Shown piece after piece: positions 1 through 5,073 of a stretch of 7,633 nucleotides of DNA. Where the stretch lies: contig JAITEH010000069.1 in assembly GCA_031282125.1 (NCBI GenBank), forward strand, positions 1 through 7,633, read 5' to 3'. The position numbers were made by a program, and so were the translations under genes. The stretch comes from Campylobacteraceae bacterium (GTDB lineage Bacteria; Campylobacterota; Campylobacteria; Campylobacterales; Campylobacteraceae). How positions within the stretch are numbered: the stretch's first letter is position 1; the number at the start of each line of letters is the position of its first letter. The notes beneath the pieces are model-generated. The model did no database searches. It saw only the letters and a list, made by a program, of their open reading frames with translations, and was not told the origin of the DNA.

Positions 1-70
1 TCCCGCTCACTCTTACAACCGCTATAGAACCTGTTCCATGAGCGGTTGCAATTGCGGCTATTGTATCTAT
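1..70 (-). CDS. mnmE: MnmE (TrmE) tRNA-modification GTPase, N-terminal fragment, probable ATA start
   Basis: Only the first 23 codons are inside the window; the gene runs off the left edge. The visible peptide reads (M)DTIAAIATAHGTGSIAVVR then VSG, the very conserved beginning of MnmE, where DTIAA.AT and the G.G.I...R.SG stretch start the tetrahydrofolate-binding domain. In the family, MnmE with MnmG modifies U34 of certain tRNAs in the cytoplasm. The frame is closed by TGA at 82-84. Between that stop and the conserved peptide there is no ATG, GTG or TTG; the codons are GTT CAA CAG GAA AAA CAC ATA. ATA at 68-70 is the best candidate: it puts DTIAA directly after the initiator, it has AGGA seven bases upstream, and it overlaps the jag stop as ATAG. 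Identity is near certain; the start codon is inference. Confidence 0.9.
   Translation of the reverse strand, partial: MDTIAAIATAHGTGSIAVVRVSG
13..51 (-). promoter_or_regulatory. Long stem-loop just inside the mnmE reading frame
   Basis: On the transcribed strand TTGCAACCGCT (51 to 41) pairs with AGCGGTTGTAA (23 to 13): eleven pairs, one of them G-U. A bulged C at 40 is followed by ATGGAA (39 to 34) pairing with TTCTAT (29 to 24), again with one G-U, closing a CAGG loop. That is about 17 pairs in 39 bases. The stem begins about 20 bases after the first base of the proposed ATA start, just ahead of where an initiating ribosome would sit. It encodes conserved MnmE residues, so it could be partly fortuitous. 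The pairing is seen directly; a role in initiation is inference. Confidence 0.55.
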
Positions 71-933
71 GTGTTTTTCCTGTTGAACTCATTTACGACT
101 ATAAATCTTCCGCCGTCTCTGCCGTTTTTGATACCGACATATTTTTCGGGAAATTCGCCGCGGAGTCTTTCGAGCGCGATTTTGATAAGTACGCCGTCAA
201 GTATCTTCGTCTGTCCTTTGCCGTGCGTATATATGCGCTCTATAATGGGAGTTAGATATTTGCCCATCATCTCTTCTTGGTTTTTCAAAAACTCTGCGAT
301 TTCAAGCCGTATATCAAGTCCGTATTTGATATTAATCCATTTGTACAAAAGATATGAGAGCGCTTTATATCTGCAGCCCTCTTTTCCTATCAAAAGCGCG
401 GCGTCTGGACCGTCAATCTTTATCAAAAGCGTATCGTCGTCATAAACCGAAACGTTGATATCCGAAACTTCAAAATATAGATTTGAAAAAAGCATCTTTA
501 TATTGTCCTGCACTTCGTAAATAATGCTGCTTGGATTAATCTTATCTTTGTGAAATTTATCGTCAAAAGGCGTGGCGACAGACACGCTCTTTTTCACAGC
601 GGGACGCTCCACAACCGCCGCGTCTTGTTTTTTTACGACAGTTTCTTGTTTTTTGAACTCTTGCTTTGGAGCGCTCACTTCTGCTCTGCGTTCTCTTTTG
701 TCAAATTTTTTGTGCTGTTCAAAACGCTCTTTTTTATTGTTTCGCTCATAGCGTTGATGATTTCCCGCATCCGCTTTGCGCCTGACTTCTACGATGGCGC
801 TCTTTTTGCCAAATCCTAAAAATCCGCTTTTGGGATATTGCAAAACTTGTAAATCAAGTTCGGTTACCGAGCAGGATAACTCTTCAGCCGCTTTTGAGTA
901 AGCTTCTTCTAACGTATCTGCTTCTACTCTCAT
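67..933 (-). CDS. jag: Jag/KhpB-type RNA-binding protein (Jag_N, KH and divergent R3H domains)
   Basis: A 288-residue cytoplasmic RNA-binding protein of the Jag/KhpB family, usually encoded beside yidC. Residues 1-50 are a Jag_N domain, ending in YPKSGFLGFGKKSAIVEV, the family's KxGFLGxGKK.A motif. Residues 52-130 are a charged, probably disordered linker rich in Lys, Arg, Glu and Gln. Residues about 135-212 form a KH domain with the loop GKEG at 183-186. The rest (215-288) occupies the place of R3H but lacks a clear RxxxH: the region reads ALERLRGEFPEKYVG, with Glu where His would be expected. ATG at 933 overlaps the yidC stop by four bases (ATGA), supporting translational coupling. The stop TAG at 69-67 overlaps the proposed ATA of mnmE. 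In other bacteria this family affects cell division, envelope traits and small-RNA control; the role here is inferred from family only. Confidence 0.93.
   Translation of the reverse strand: MRVEADTLEEAYSKAAEELSCSVTELDLQVLQYPKSGFLGFGKKSAIVEVRRKADAGNHQRYERNNKKERFEQHKKFDKRERRAEVSAPKQEFKKQETVVKKQDAAVVERPAVKKSVSVATPFDDKFHKDKINPSSIIYEVQDNIKMLFSNLYFEVSDINVSVYDDDTLLIKIDGPDAALLIGKEGCRYKALSYLLYKWINIKYGLDIRLEIAEFLKNQEEMMGKYLTPIIERIYTHGKGQTKILDGVLIKIALERLRGEFPEKYVGIKNGRDGGRFIVVNEFNRKNT
78..81 (-). promoter_or_regulatory. Ribosome binding site for mnmE, deciding the ATA start
   Basis: AGGA is followed by a seven-base spacer (AAAACAC) and then ATA at 70-68. It lies in the last codons of jag. This is normal Shine-Dalgarno spacing for the ATA codon and for no ATG, GTG or TTG codon, which is why it is listed. 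Confidence 0.55.
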
Positions 934-2498
934 TGCTGTGCCTTTTCTTTTTCTTTCTCTTTGAGACGTTTAAAATGCTTATTTACATACATTTGCTGGA
1001 AAATTGAAAAGAGATTATTTACAAACCAGTAAAGCGTTAGACCTGCGGGGAACCACAAGAAGAATACCGTAAAGATTAGCGGTAAAAACTTCATAATCTT
1101 CTCTTGCATCGGGTCTGTAAAAGTCGTCGGCGTCATTTTTTGCTGCAAAAACATGGTAAGTCCCATGGCGATTGGGAGTATAAAATAAGGGTCTCTCACC
1201 GCCAAATCCTGCACCCAAAAAATCCACTCTGCATTTTTAAGCTCTATCGTATTAAACAGCATTTTATAAATCGCAAAAAATATAGGAATCTGTATAAGTA
1301 TCGGCAAGCATCCGCCCATAGGATTCGCGCCGTGTTTTTTATATAAATCCATGACATGAACATTTAGTTTTTGCTTATCGCTTTTATATTTTTCCTGCAG
1401 CTCTTTGACTTTTGGAGCAAGCTCTTTAAGTTTATTCATAGATACCATGCCGCGATATGTAAGCGGGTAGAGTATAAGTCTGATAATTATCGTGATGATG
1501 ACTATCGACCAGCCCCAATTGCCGACTTTTGAGTGGATAAAATACAAAAATGAGAATAGCGGTTTTGATATCCATGTAAAAAATCCGTACTCTATAACAT
1601 CGTCAAGTCTTTTATCTACCGCATGTATATTGACTTTTGACTTAGGTCCTATGTAGCCTATGAGTTTGATATTTTCTCTGCCCTCTATAAAAATATTTGG
1701 GTTTTCATCTTTGGCAGGACTTACTACTATATTTAACTTTTCATCGAAATTAGCAAGTAAAGTCGTGTAGTATCTATCGCTTGCGGCGGCGAATGAAGCG
1801 TTGGAAAACAGTGCCTTCTTTTTGATATCTCCGTCTTCTATCGTCTCTATAGAGCCGTCGCTCTTTTTGATAATCGCGCCATGAAACGTATATCCGTCAG
1901 CCATAACATTCGGACGAAAACCTGTCGAGATAAAATAATCTTTTGGCTGGGAAAGCGATATCTCTACTTCATATCCCTTGTCGCTTGTAAAAGTTATCTT
2001 TTTTGTAAGAGTTACGCCTTCAAGTTCTTGCGTAAGTGTCAAAGTTTGAGGCTCGTCACCTAAAATTATCTTTTGTGTATCGGCGTTGTAAGATTTGCTG
2101 AACGCTTCGTTGTTTAACAGCGTATCGCTGAATCTAACTTCCAAAGGCAAAGGTAAAACGGAATCATCTATAAGCTGTATTCTCTCGCCGTTCTCATCTT
2201 TAAAATCGCCGCCGTTCAAAAAGTATTTTGAGATACGTCCCAATTTATCTATATATATCTCAAAATCCTGCGCTTCAACTTTAGCGATAATCTCATCAAC
2301 GCTTCTCGAACTTACGGGAGCCACATTTGTCGTAGTTGTGACAACCTGCGGAGCTTCGTTGGATTGCGCCTGCTGCTGCGTAGCGTTAACGCTGTCAATT
2401 TGTTGTGGGGTAAAATAGTGTGAGTAAAAAATAAAAAATATCGCCGCTAAAACCGTAGCTAATATTACTCTTTGCTGTGTGCTCATCTTGTCTAACAC
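930..2498 (-). CDS. yidC: YidC/Oxa1 membrane protein insertase
   Basis: A 522-residue inner-membrane insertase and chaperone that inserts membrane proteins alone or with SecYEG. Order: an N-terminal membrane anchor at about 10-28; a Gln-rich linker; the large periplasmic beta-sandwich domain (about 55-300) typical of Gram-negative YidC; then the conserved core from TWISKP at 308. Core membrane segments lie near 328-348, 397-417, 438-455 and 471-500. The hydrophilic-groove arginine is Arg340 in ITIIIRLILYPLTY. The cytoplasmic helical hairpin covers about 350-390, followed by NPMGGCLPILIQIPIF. The C-terminus is basic and charged (KHFKRLKEKEKEKAQQ), as expected for ribosome contact. The start is GTG at 2498, chosen over ATG at 2486 because AAGGA lies six bases before the GTG but 18 before the ATG. 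It follows yidD by 22 bases and overlaps jag by four. Confidence 0.97.
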   Translation of the reverse strand: MLDKMSTQQRVILATVLAAIFFIFYSHYFTPQQIDSVNATQQQAQSNEAPQVVTTTTNVAPVSSRSVDEIIAKVEAQDFEIYIDKLGRISKYFLNGGDFKDENGERIQLIDDSVLPLPLEVRFSDTLLNNEAFSKSYNADTQKIILGDEPQTLTLTQELEGVTLTKKITFTSDKGYEVEISLSQPKDYFISTGFRPNVMADGYTFHGAIIKKSDGSIETIEDGDIKKKALFSNASFAAASDRYYTTLLANFDEKLNIVVSPAKDENPNIFIEGRENIKLIGYIGPKSKVNIHAVDKRLDDVIEYGFFTWISKPLFSFLYFIHSKVGNWGWSIVIITIIIRLILYPLTYRGMVSMNKLKELAPKVKELQEKYKSDKQKLNVHVMDLYKKHGANPMGGCLPILIQIPIFFAIYKMLFNTIELKNAEWIFWVQDLAVRDPYFILPIAMGLTMFLQQKMTPTTFTDPMQEKIMKFLPLIFTVFFLWFPAGLTLYWFVNNLFSIFQQMYVNKHFKRLKEKEKEKAQQ

Positions 2499-2504
2499 GA
2501 AAAA

Positions 2505-2509
2505 TCCTT
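2505..2509 (-). promoter_or_regulatory. Ribosome binding site selecting the GTG start of yidC
   Basis: AAGGA is followed by TTTTTC and then GTG at 2498. The alternative ATG at 2486 would be 18 bases away, too far for normal use. Confidence 0.6.
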
Positions 2510-2520
2510 AAATTTAATAT

Positions 2521-2859
2521 TTATACTTTGCGAAGCGATTTGATTACAAAAAAATTTTTGTTATTCGTCGGAACAAACCACACCGCAACATCTGTTTTTT
2601 TGAACGAGCCTGTCAAAAGCTTGGGAGTTTTTATCCTTTTTCTTTTGATTTTAGGATAATCAATGCCGCCCGCAAAAAGCTGATTGCACCGCAAAATCCT
2701 CAAAGCAGACATTAAAAGCGCGCAAAACAGGCTGTTATACTCTATCTGCCACTTTGCATACTCCGAACATGTCGGGTAATAACGGCAACTTCCAAAGCTA
2801 AAAAGCGTAAAAAAATTTTGATAAAGTTTTAAAAACCATAATGCAATTTTTTTTATCAT
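2521..2859 (-). CDS. yidD: YidD membrane-protein insertion efficiency factor, long form
   Basis: A 112-residue YidD. The family signature is clear: GSCRYYPTCSEYA at residues 23-35, then RCNQLFAGGIDYP at 57-69, with Cys25, Cys31 and Cys58 in conserved places. An amphipathic/hydrophobic N-terminus ([13 protein letters not shown]) fits attachment to the inner face of the membrane. In E. coli YidD helps insertion of YidC-dependent proteins. Most YidD proteins stop soon after the GG.DP motif at 70-85 residues; this one has about 43 further residues, basic then hydrophobic, which I recall as common in epsilonproteobacteria. I chose ATG at 2859 because it overlaps the rnpA stop as ATGA. An in-frame GTG at 2868 would add three residues but has no better ribosome binding site. 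Confidence 0.93.
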   Translation of the reverse strand: MIKKIALWFLKLYQNFFTLFSFGSCRYYPTCSEYAKWQIEYNSLFCALLMSALRILRCNQLFAGGIDYPKIKRKRIKTPKLLTGSFKKTDVAVWFVPTNNKNFFVIKSLRKV

Positions 2860-3182
2860 TTCAAACACTCAAGCCTTTTAAAAGACCACGAAAGCGAGCT
2901 TTTTAACTGTTTATAACTCATGTCTTTTATGCCTTCTTTGGCTGCAAAGAGATAAATTCCATCTTTTAGTTTTTGCTCAAACTCTGCAAAAATCGCTCTA
3001 AGTCTTCTTTTGGCACGGTTTCTAAAAACCGCATTACCAACTTTTTTGCCTGCGGTAAATCCTGCTTTTTTCTCGTCCGATATTTTGTAAAAGACCACGG
3101 CACCGTCACAGTGCCATCTATTTGCAACTTTATAGATTATTGAAAACTCACCGCTCTTTTTTAATGGGCGGTAAGAGCCTAT
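2856..3182 (-). CDS. rnpA: Ribonuclease P protein component, probable ATA (or ATT) start
   Basis: The protein partner of RNase P RNA, which removes 5' leaders from pre-tRNAs. From ATA at 3182 it is 108 residues, a usual length. Features: [20 protein letters not shown] (residues 3-22) followed by WH, the first helix and start of the central beta-sheet; then the RNR signature region, [18 protein letters not shown], near residues 44-61; then [19 protein letters not shown] to the end. The only ATG, GTG or TTG in frame at the 5' end is GTG at 3098, which would give 80 residues and cut off about 28 conserved N-terminal residues. The frame is open upstream to TAG at 3231-3233 with no such codon. ATA at 3182 overlaps the rpmH stop as ATAG; ATT at 3191 (111 residues) is the alternative, with AAGG about nine bases upstream. 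The stop overlaps yidD as ATGA. Identity is secure; the start is inference. Confidence 0.93.
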   Translation of the reverse strand: MGSYRPLKKSGEFSIIYKVANRWHCDGAVVFYKISDEKKAGFTAGKKVGNAVFRNRAKRRLRAIFAEFEQKLKDGIYLFAAKEGIKDMSYKQLKSSLSWSFKRLECLK

Positions 3183-3313
3183 ACTGCCAATCTTCTTCTG
3201 CCTTTTGCACGGCGTGCATTGATGACCTTTCTACCGTTCTTTGTCTTCATTCTTGCACGAAATCCATGCGTTCGTTTGCTTGGCGTATTGTGCGGCTGAT
3301 ATGTGCGTTTCAT
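3179..3313 (-). CDS. rpmH: Large ribosomal subunit protein bL34
   Basis: A 44-residue basic ribosomal protein reading [20 protein letters not shown] then [19 protein letters not shown] and RRLAV. This is the near-invariant bL34 sequence at its standard length, with the KRTYQP start and the R.AKGR...L end. It binds 23S rRNA in the large subunit. The ATG at 3313 has a strong ribosome binding site five bases upstream. It begins the widespread rpmH-rnpA-yidD-yidC-jag-mnmE order. Its stop TAG (3181-3179) sits inside the proposed ATA start of rnpA, so translation of RNase P protein may be coupled to that of L34. Confidence 0.98.
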   Translation of the reverse strand: MKRTYQPHNTPSKRTHGFRARMKTKNGRKVINARRAKGRRRLAV

Positions 3314-3316
3314 ATA

Positions 3317-3323
3317 CTTCCTT
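3317..3323 (-). promoter_or_regulatory. Ribosome binding site of rpmH
   Basis: AAGGAAG, with its AAGGA core five bases before the ATG of rpmH, is the strongest Shine-Dalgarno match in the operon, fitting a highly expressed ribosomal protein. Confidence 0.65.
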
Positions 3324-3341
3324 TATTAATTTTAGCCTGAG

Positions 3342-3347
3342 ATTTTA
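3342..3347 (-). promoter_or_regulatory. Possible -10 element of an rpmH promoter
   Basis: TAAAAT lies in the 57-base gap before rpmH, with a run of six Ts (3361-3366) upstream. Sigma-70 promoters in this group often have a good -10, T-rich upstream sequence and a poor -35, so it could drive rpmH with a leader of about 20 bases that keeps the ribosome binding site. A second TAAAAT at 3329-3334 would start transcription too close to that site. The assignment is weak in such an AT-rich gap. Confidence 0.3.
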
Positions 3348-3370
3348 CTGTAATATTCTTAAAAAACTAC

Positions 3371-4339
3371 TTAGCGGACAAATAGCGCGGCATAAAGCGG
3401 CGAGAAAAATAGTATCCAAAAAATTATCGTCTCTATGGCGGCAATCAATATTGTTGTTTTTGTTAAATTAAAACTTTCCAAAATAAGAATTATAAAAACA
3501 GGAATCGTAAGAAGTATCGGCACTAAAAATACAAACAAGATAGAAGCGATAAAATGAGAAAATATGGAAGCAATTATCATAACGATGAAAGTTACAATAA
3601 CCGCAGTATTAATACCCATAGACACTTTACTATCTTTATTTATGGCAATGTTATTTGCTTCTGATGCTTTAGATATTTGATAATATGTCACTAAAAGCGA
3701 TAAAAGATACGGCAAAAATACAATTATAGTGATATCTCTAAATATAAAATAGCTTAAAAAAATAGATAATATTGCCGATAATATATGAATACTCCACCTT
3801 GCAAATCTATTTTTTGGAACAATCGTATTAAAGACTTTTGGCAGATAGATACTATTTTTGCATAAAAAAAAGATAACATACACAATGGCTAATAATACCA
3901 TAATTCTTCCTGCAATATCTCCGATAAAACCAGCAGGAGCACTGCGGCTAACATGACTGACCTTTATAGCAATGAGGAAAAAATGTTCTGACGAAGCCAT
4001 CATATTTTTCAAAGACAGCGCAAAAAAGAGAGAAATGGCAAAGTATAAATTTAGTTTATTGTAAAAAATAGTCATATTACAAGCTGCTTTAGAGAGTAGA
4101 AAAACTCCTCTAAGCTCTACTAAAATACCTGCAAAAATCGTACCGAAAGCTGTAAATATAAAGATATTTTGCAGATTTACATGAGCAAAATCGCTTTTTC
4201 TGAAACCGCACTCAAATAATGTTTCGCATGTAAAATACTGATGCAAGCCAAGCAAAAAGAGTAAAAACATACCAAGCAGTATAAGTCCCACGCCACAAGA
4301 TGATATAAAGGCAGATTTTTTAAATTTTGTTGTTTGCAA
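3371..4339 (-). CDS. Unrecognised polytopic membrane protein
   Basis: About 322 residues, very hydrophobic; I do not recognise the family. Probable membrane segments lie near 10-30, 58-75, 96-110, 145-160, 184-200, 202-220, 244-262, 265-287 and 294-316. The longest polar stretches are 33-55 (containing two Cys), 111-142 and 222-240 (SKASEANNIAINKDSKVS). No catalytic, nucleotide-binding or transporter motif is evident. It separates plsC from the rpmH operon, 47-53 bases after plsC and 57 before rpmH. Sample 60-base stretches have 20-27% G+C (for example 3721-3780, 12 of 60) against about 40% in flanking genes, though 3901-3960 is 45%; this hints at acquired DNA. I prefer TTG at 4339, because AAGGGG lies five bases before it; GTG at 4345 (324 residues) overlaps that ribosome binding site. 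The coding call is good; no function can be given. Confidence 0.8.
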   Translation of the reverse strand: MQTTKFKKSAFISSCGVGLILLGMFLLFLLGLHQYFTCETLFECGFRKSDFAHVNLQNIFIFTAFGTIFAGILVELRGVFLLSKAACNMTIFYNKLNLYFAISLFFALSLKNMMASSEHFFLIAIKVSHVSRSAPAGFIGDIAGRIMVLLAIVYVIFFLCKNSIYLPKVFNTIVPKNRFARWSIHILSAILSIFLSYFIFRDITIIVFLPYLLSLLVTYYQISKASEANNIAINKDSKVSMGINTAVIVTFIVMIIASIFSHFIASILFVFLVPILLTIPVFIILILESFNLTKTTILIAAIETIIFWILFFSPLYAALFVR

Positions 4340-4355
4340 AATCACCCCTTTTATT

Positions 4356-4385
4356 ATTCTACTCTAACGTTAAAATACTTATCAA
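4356..4385 (-). promoter_or_regulatory. Sigma-70-like promoter before the membrane-protein gene
   Basis: TTGATA (4385-4380) and TAGAAT (4361-4356) are separated by 18 bases; each matches the -35 and -10 consensus at five of six positions. Transcription would begin near 4349, so the mRNA would start almost at the ribosome binding site AAGGGG, leaving a leader of only about ten bases before TTG 4339. It lies in the gap after plsC and could also feed rpmH and the rest of that operon. Confidence 0.42.
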
Positions 4386-4392
4386 GTTTTAT

Positions 4393-5073
4393 TCATTCCG
4401 ACAGTAGTTTTGTCAGCTCTTCTTGCATATCTTCATGCAGTTTTTCGTACCATTTTTCATCGTCTTTTGGATTGATGGGCGGAAGATACGAGACGATAGC
4501 CGTTCCGCTTTTTACTTTGAAATTTTGCGAGTCAAAAATCTCTCTTGCATGAGCTATGACGACAGGCTGGACTATGAGATTAAGCTTTTCGGCAAGGATT
4601 TTTGCGCCGATTTGGAACTTTAACAATTTCTCGCCCCTGCCCCTTGTCCCTTCGGGAAATATCGCTACAGGGCGGCCTTTTTCAATCCTGTCTCTGGCAT
4701 CTTTTAAAAGTTTCACCATAGCTCTTTTGTCGCTTCTATCTAAAGATATCATACTTGAAAGTTTTGTCGTTTGCCCGAGAAAGAAAAGGTCAAATATCTC
4801 TTTTTTGGCTACCCATGCGGTATTTAGCGGATATATCGCTTCCATAACGACTATATCGAGTACACTTTGGTGATTCATGACGATAAGTCTTGCGTCTAAA
4901 TCGGGCTTGCCCCTAACGTCTATTCTAAATCCTATCAGGTATTTTTGCGCATTTCCCCAGACGCGTCTGAAAAATCTATGATACGGCCTAAATAAAAACA
5001 TAAAAAAAATAGTAATCGCAACCGTCAAAATAAATACAGTCAATGTATAAACAGACCTAATTTTTGCTAACAC
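4393..5073 (-). CDS. plsC: 1-acyl-sn-glycerol-3-phosphate acyltransferase (PlsC/LPLAT family)
   Basis: A 226-residue membrane-bound acyltransferase that adds the second acyl chain to lysophosphatidic acid, giving phosphatidic acid for phospholipid synthesis. An N-terminal hydrophobic segment (about 8-28) anchors it. The catalytic NHXXXXD motif is NHQSVLD with His68 and Asp73. The substrate-binding block FPEGTR is at 139-144, followed by GRGEKLLKFQIGAKILAEKL, and QPVVIAH is the last conserved block. The length fits the family. GTG at 5073 is supported by AAGGA five bases upstream; the start lies 17 bases inside the 3' end of the preceding gene, so the two are probably co-translated. Other LPLAT-family acyltransferases share these motifs, so the exact substrate is inferred. 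Confidence 0.92.
   Translation of the reverse strand: MLAKIRSVYTLTVFILTVAITIFFMFLFRPYHRFFRRVWGNAQKYLIGFRIDVRGKPDLDARLIVMNHQSVLDIVVMEAIYPLNTAWVAKKEIFDLFFLGQTTKLSSMISLDRSDKRAMVKLLKDARDRIEKGRPVAIFPEGTRGRGEKLLKFQIGAKILAEKLNLIVQPVVIAHAREIFDSQNFKVKSGTAIVSYLPPINPKDDEKWYEKLHEDMQEELTKLLSE

Noticed and set aside
67..81. A slippery-looking GAAAAAC just before the jag stop, which could give a -1 frameshift fusion of Jag to MnmE
   Set aside because: The heptamer does not fit X XXY YYZ (G AAA AAC in frame), and the hairpin starts about 20 bases beyond it, too far for a usual stimulator. It remains a weak alternative to ATA initiation.
38..445. Plus-strand open frames across the window (for example 38-445, 2095-2418, 4556-4873, 7251-7547)
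   Set aside because: They are antisense to well-recognised genes, show no family resemblance, and have amino-acid composition typical of reverse-strand shadows.
2860..2868. GTG at 2868 as the yidD start
   Set aside because: It has no ribosome binding site, and ATG 2859 forms the usual ATGA overlap with rnpA.
2856..3098. An 80-residue RnpA starting at GTG 3098
   Set aside because: It would lose the conserved N-terminal segment [18 protein letters not shown], which is clearly encoded in the same frame upstream.
3150..3178. Hairpin after the rnpA ATA comparable to the one in mnmE (GCTCTT with AAGAGC, or ACCGC with GCGGT)
   Set aside because: Only five or six pairs with large loops, the two stems exclude each other, and they begin too close to the start codon.
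3314..3370. Terminator after the unknown membrane-protein gene, suggested by TTTTTT at 3361-3366
   Set aside because: No convincing G+C-rich stem precedes the T-run.
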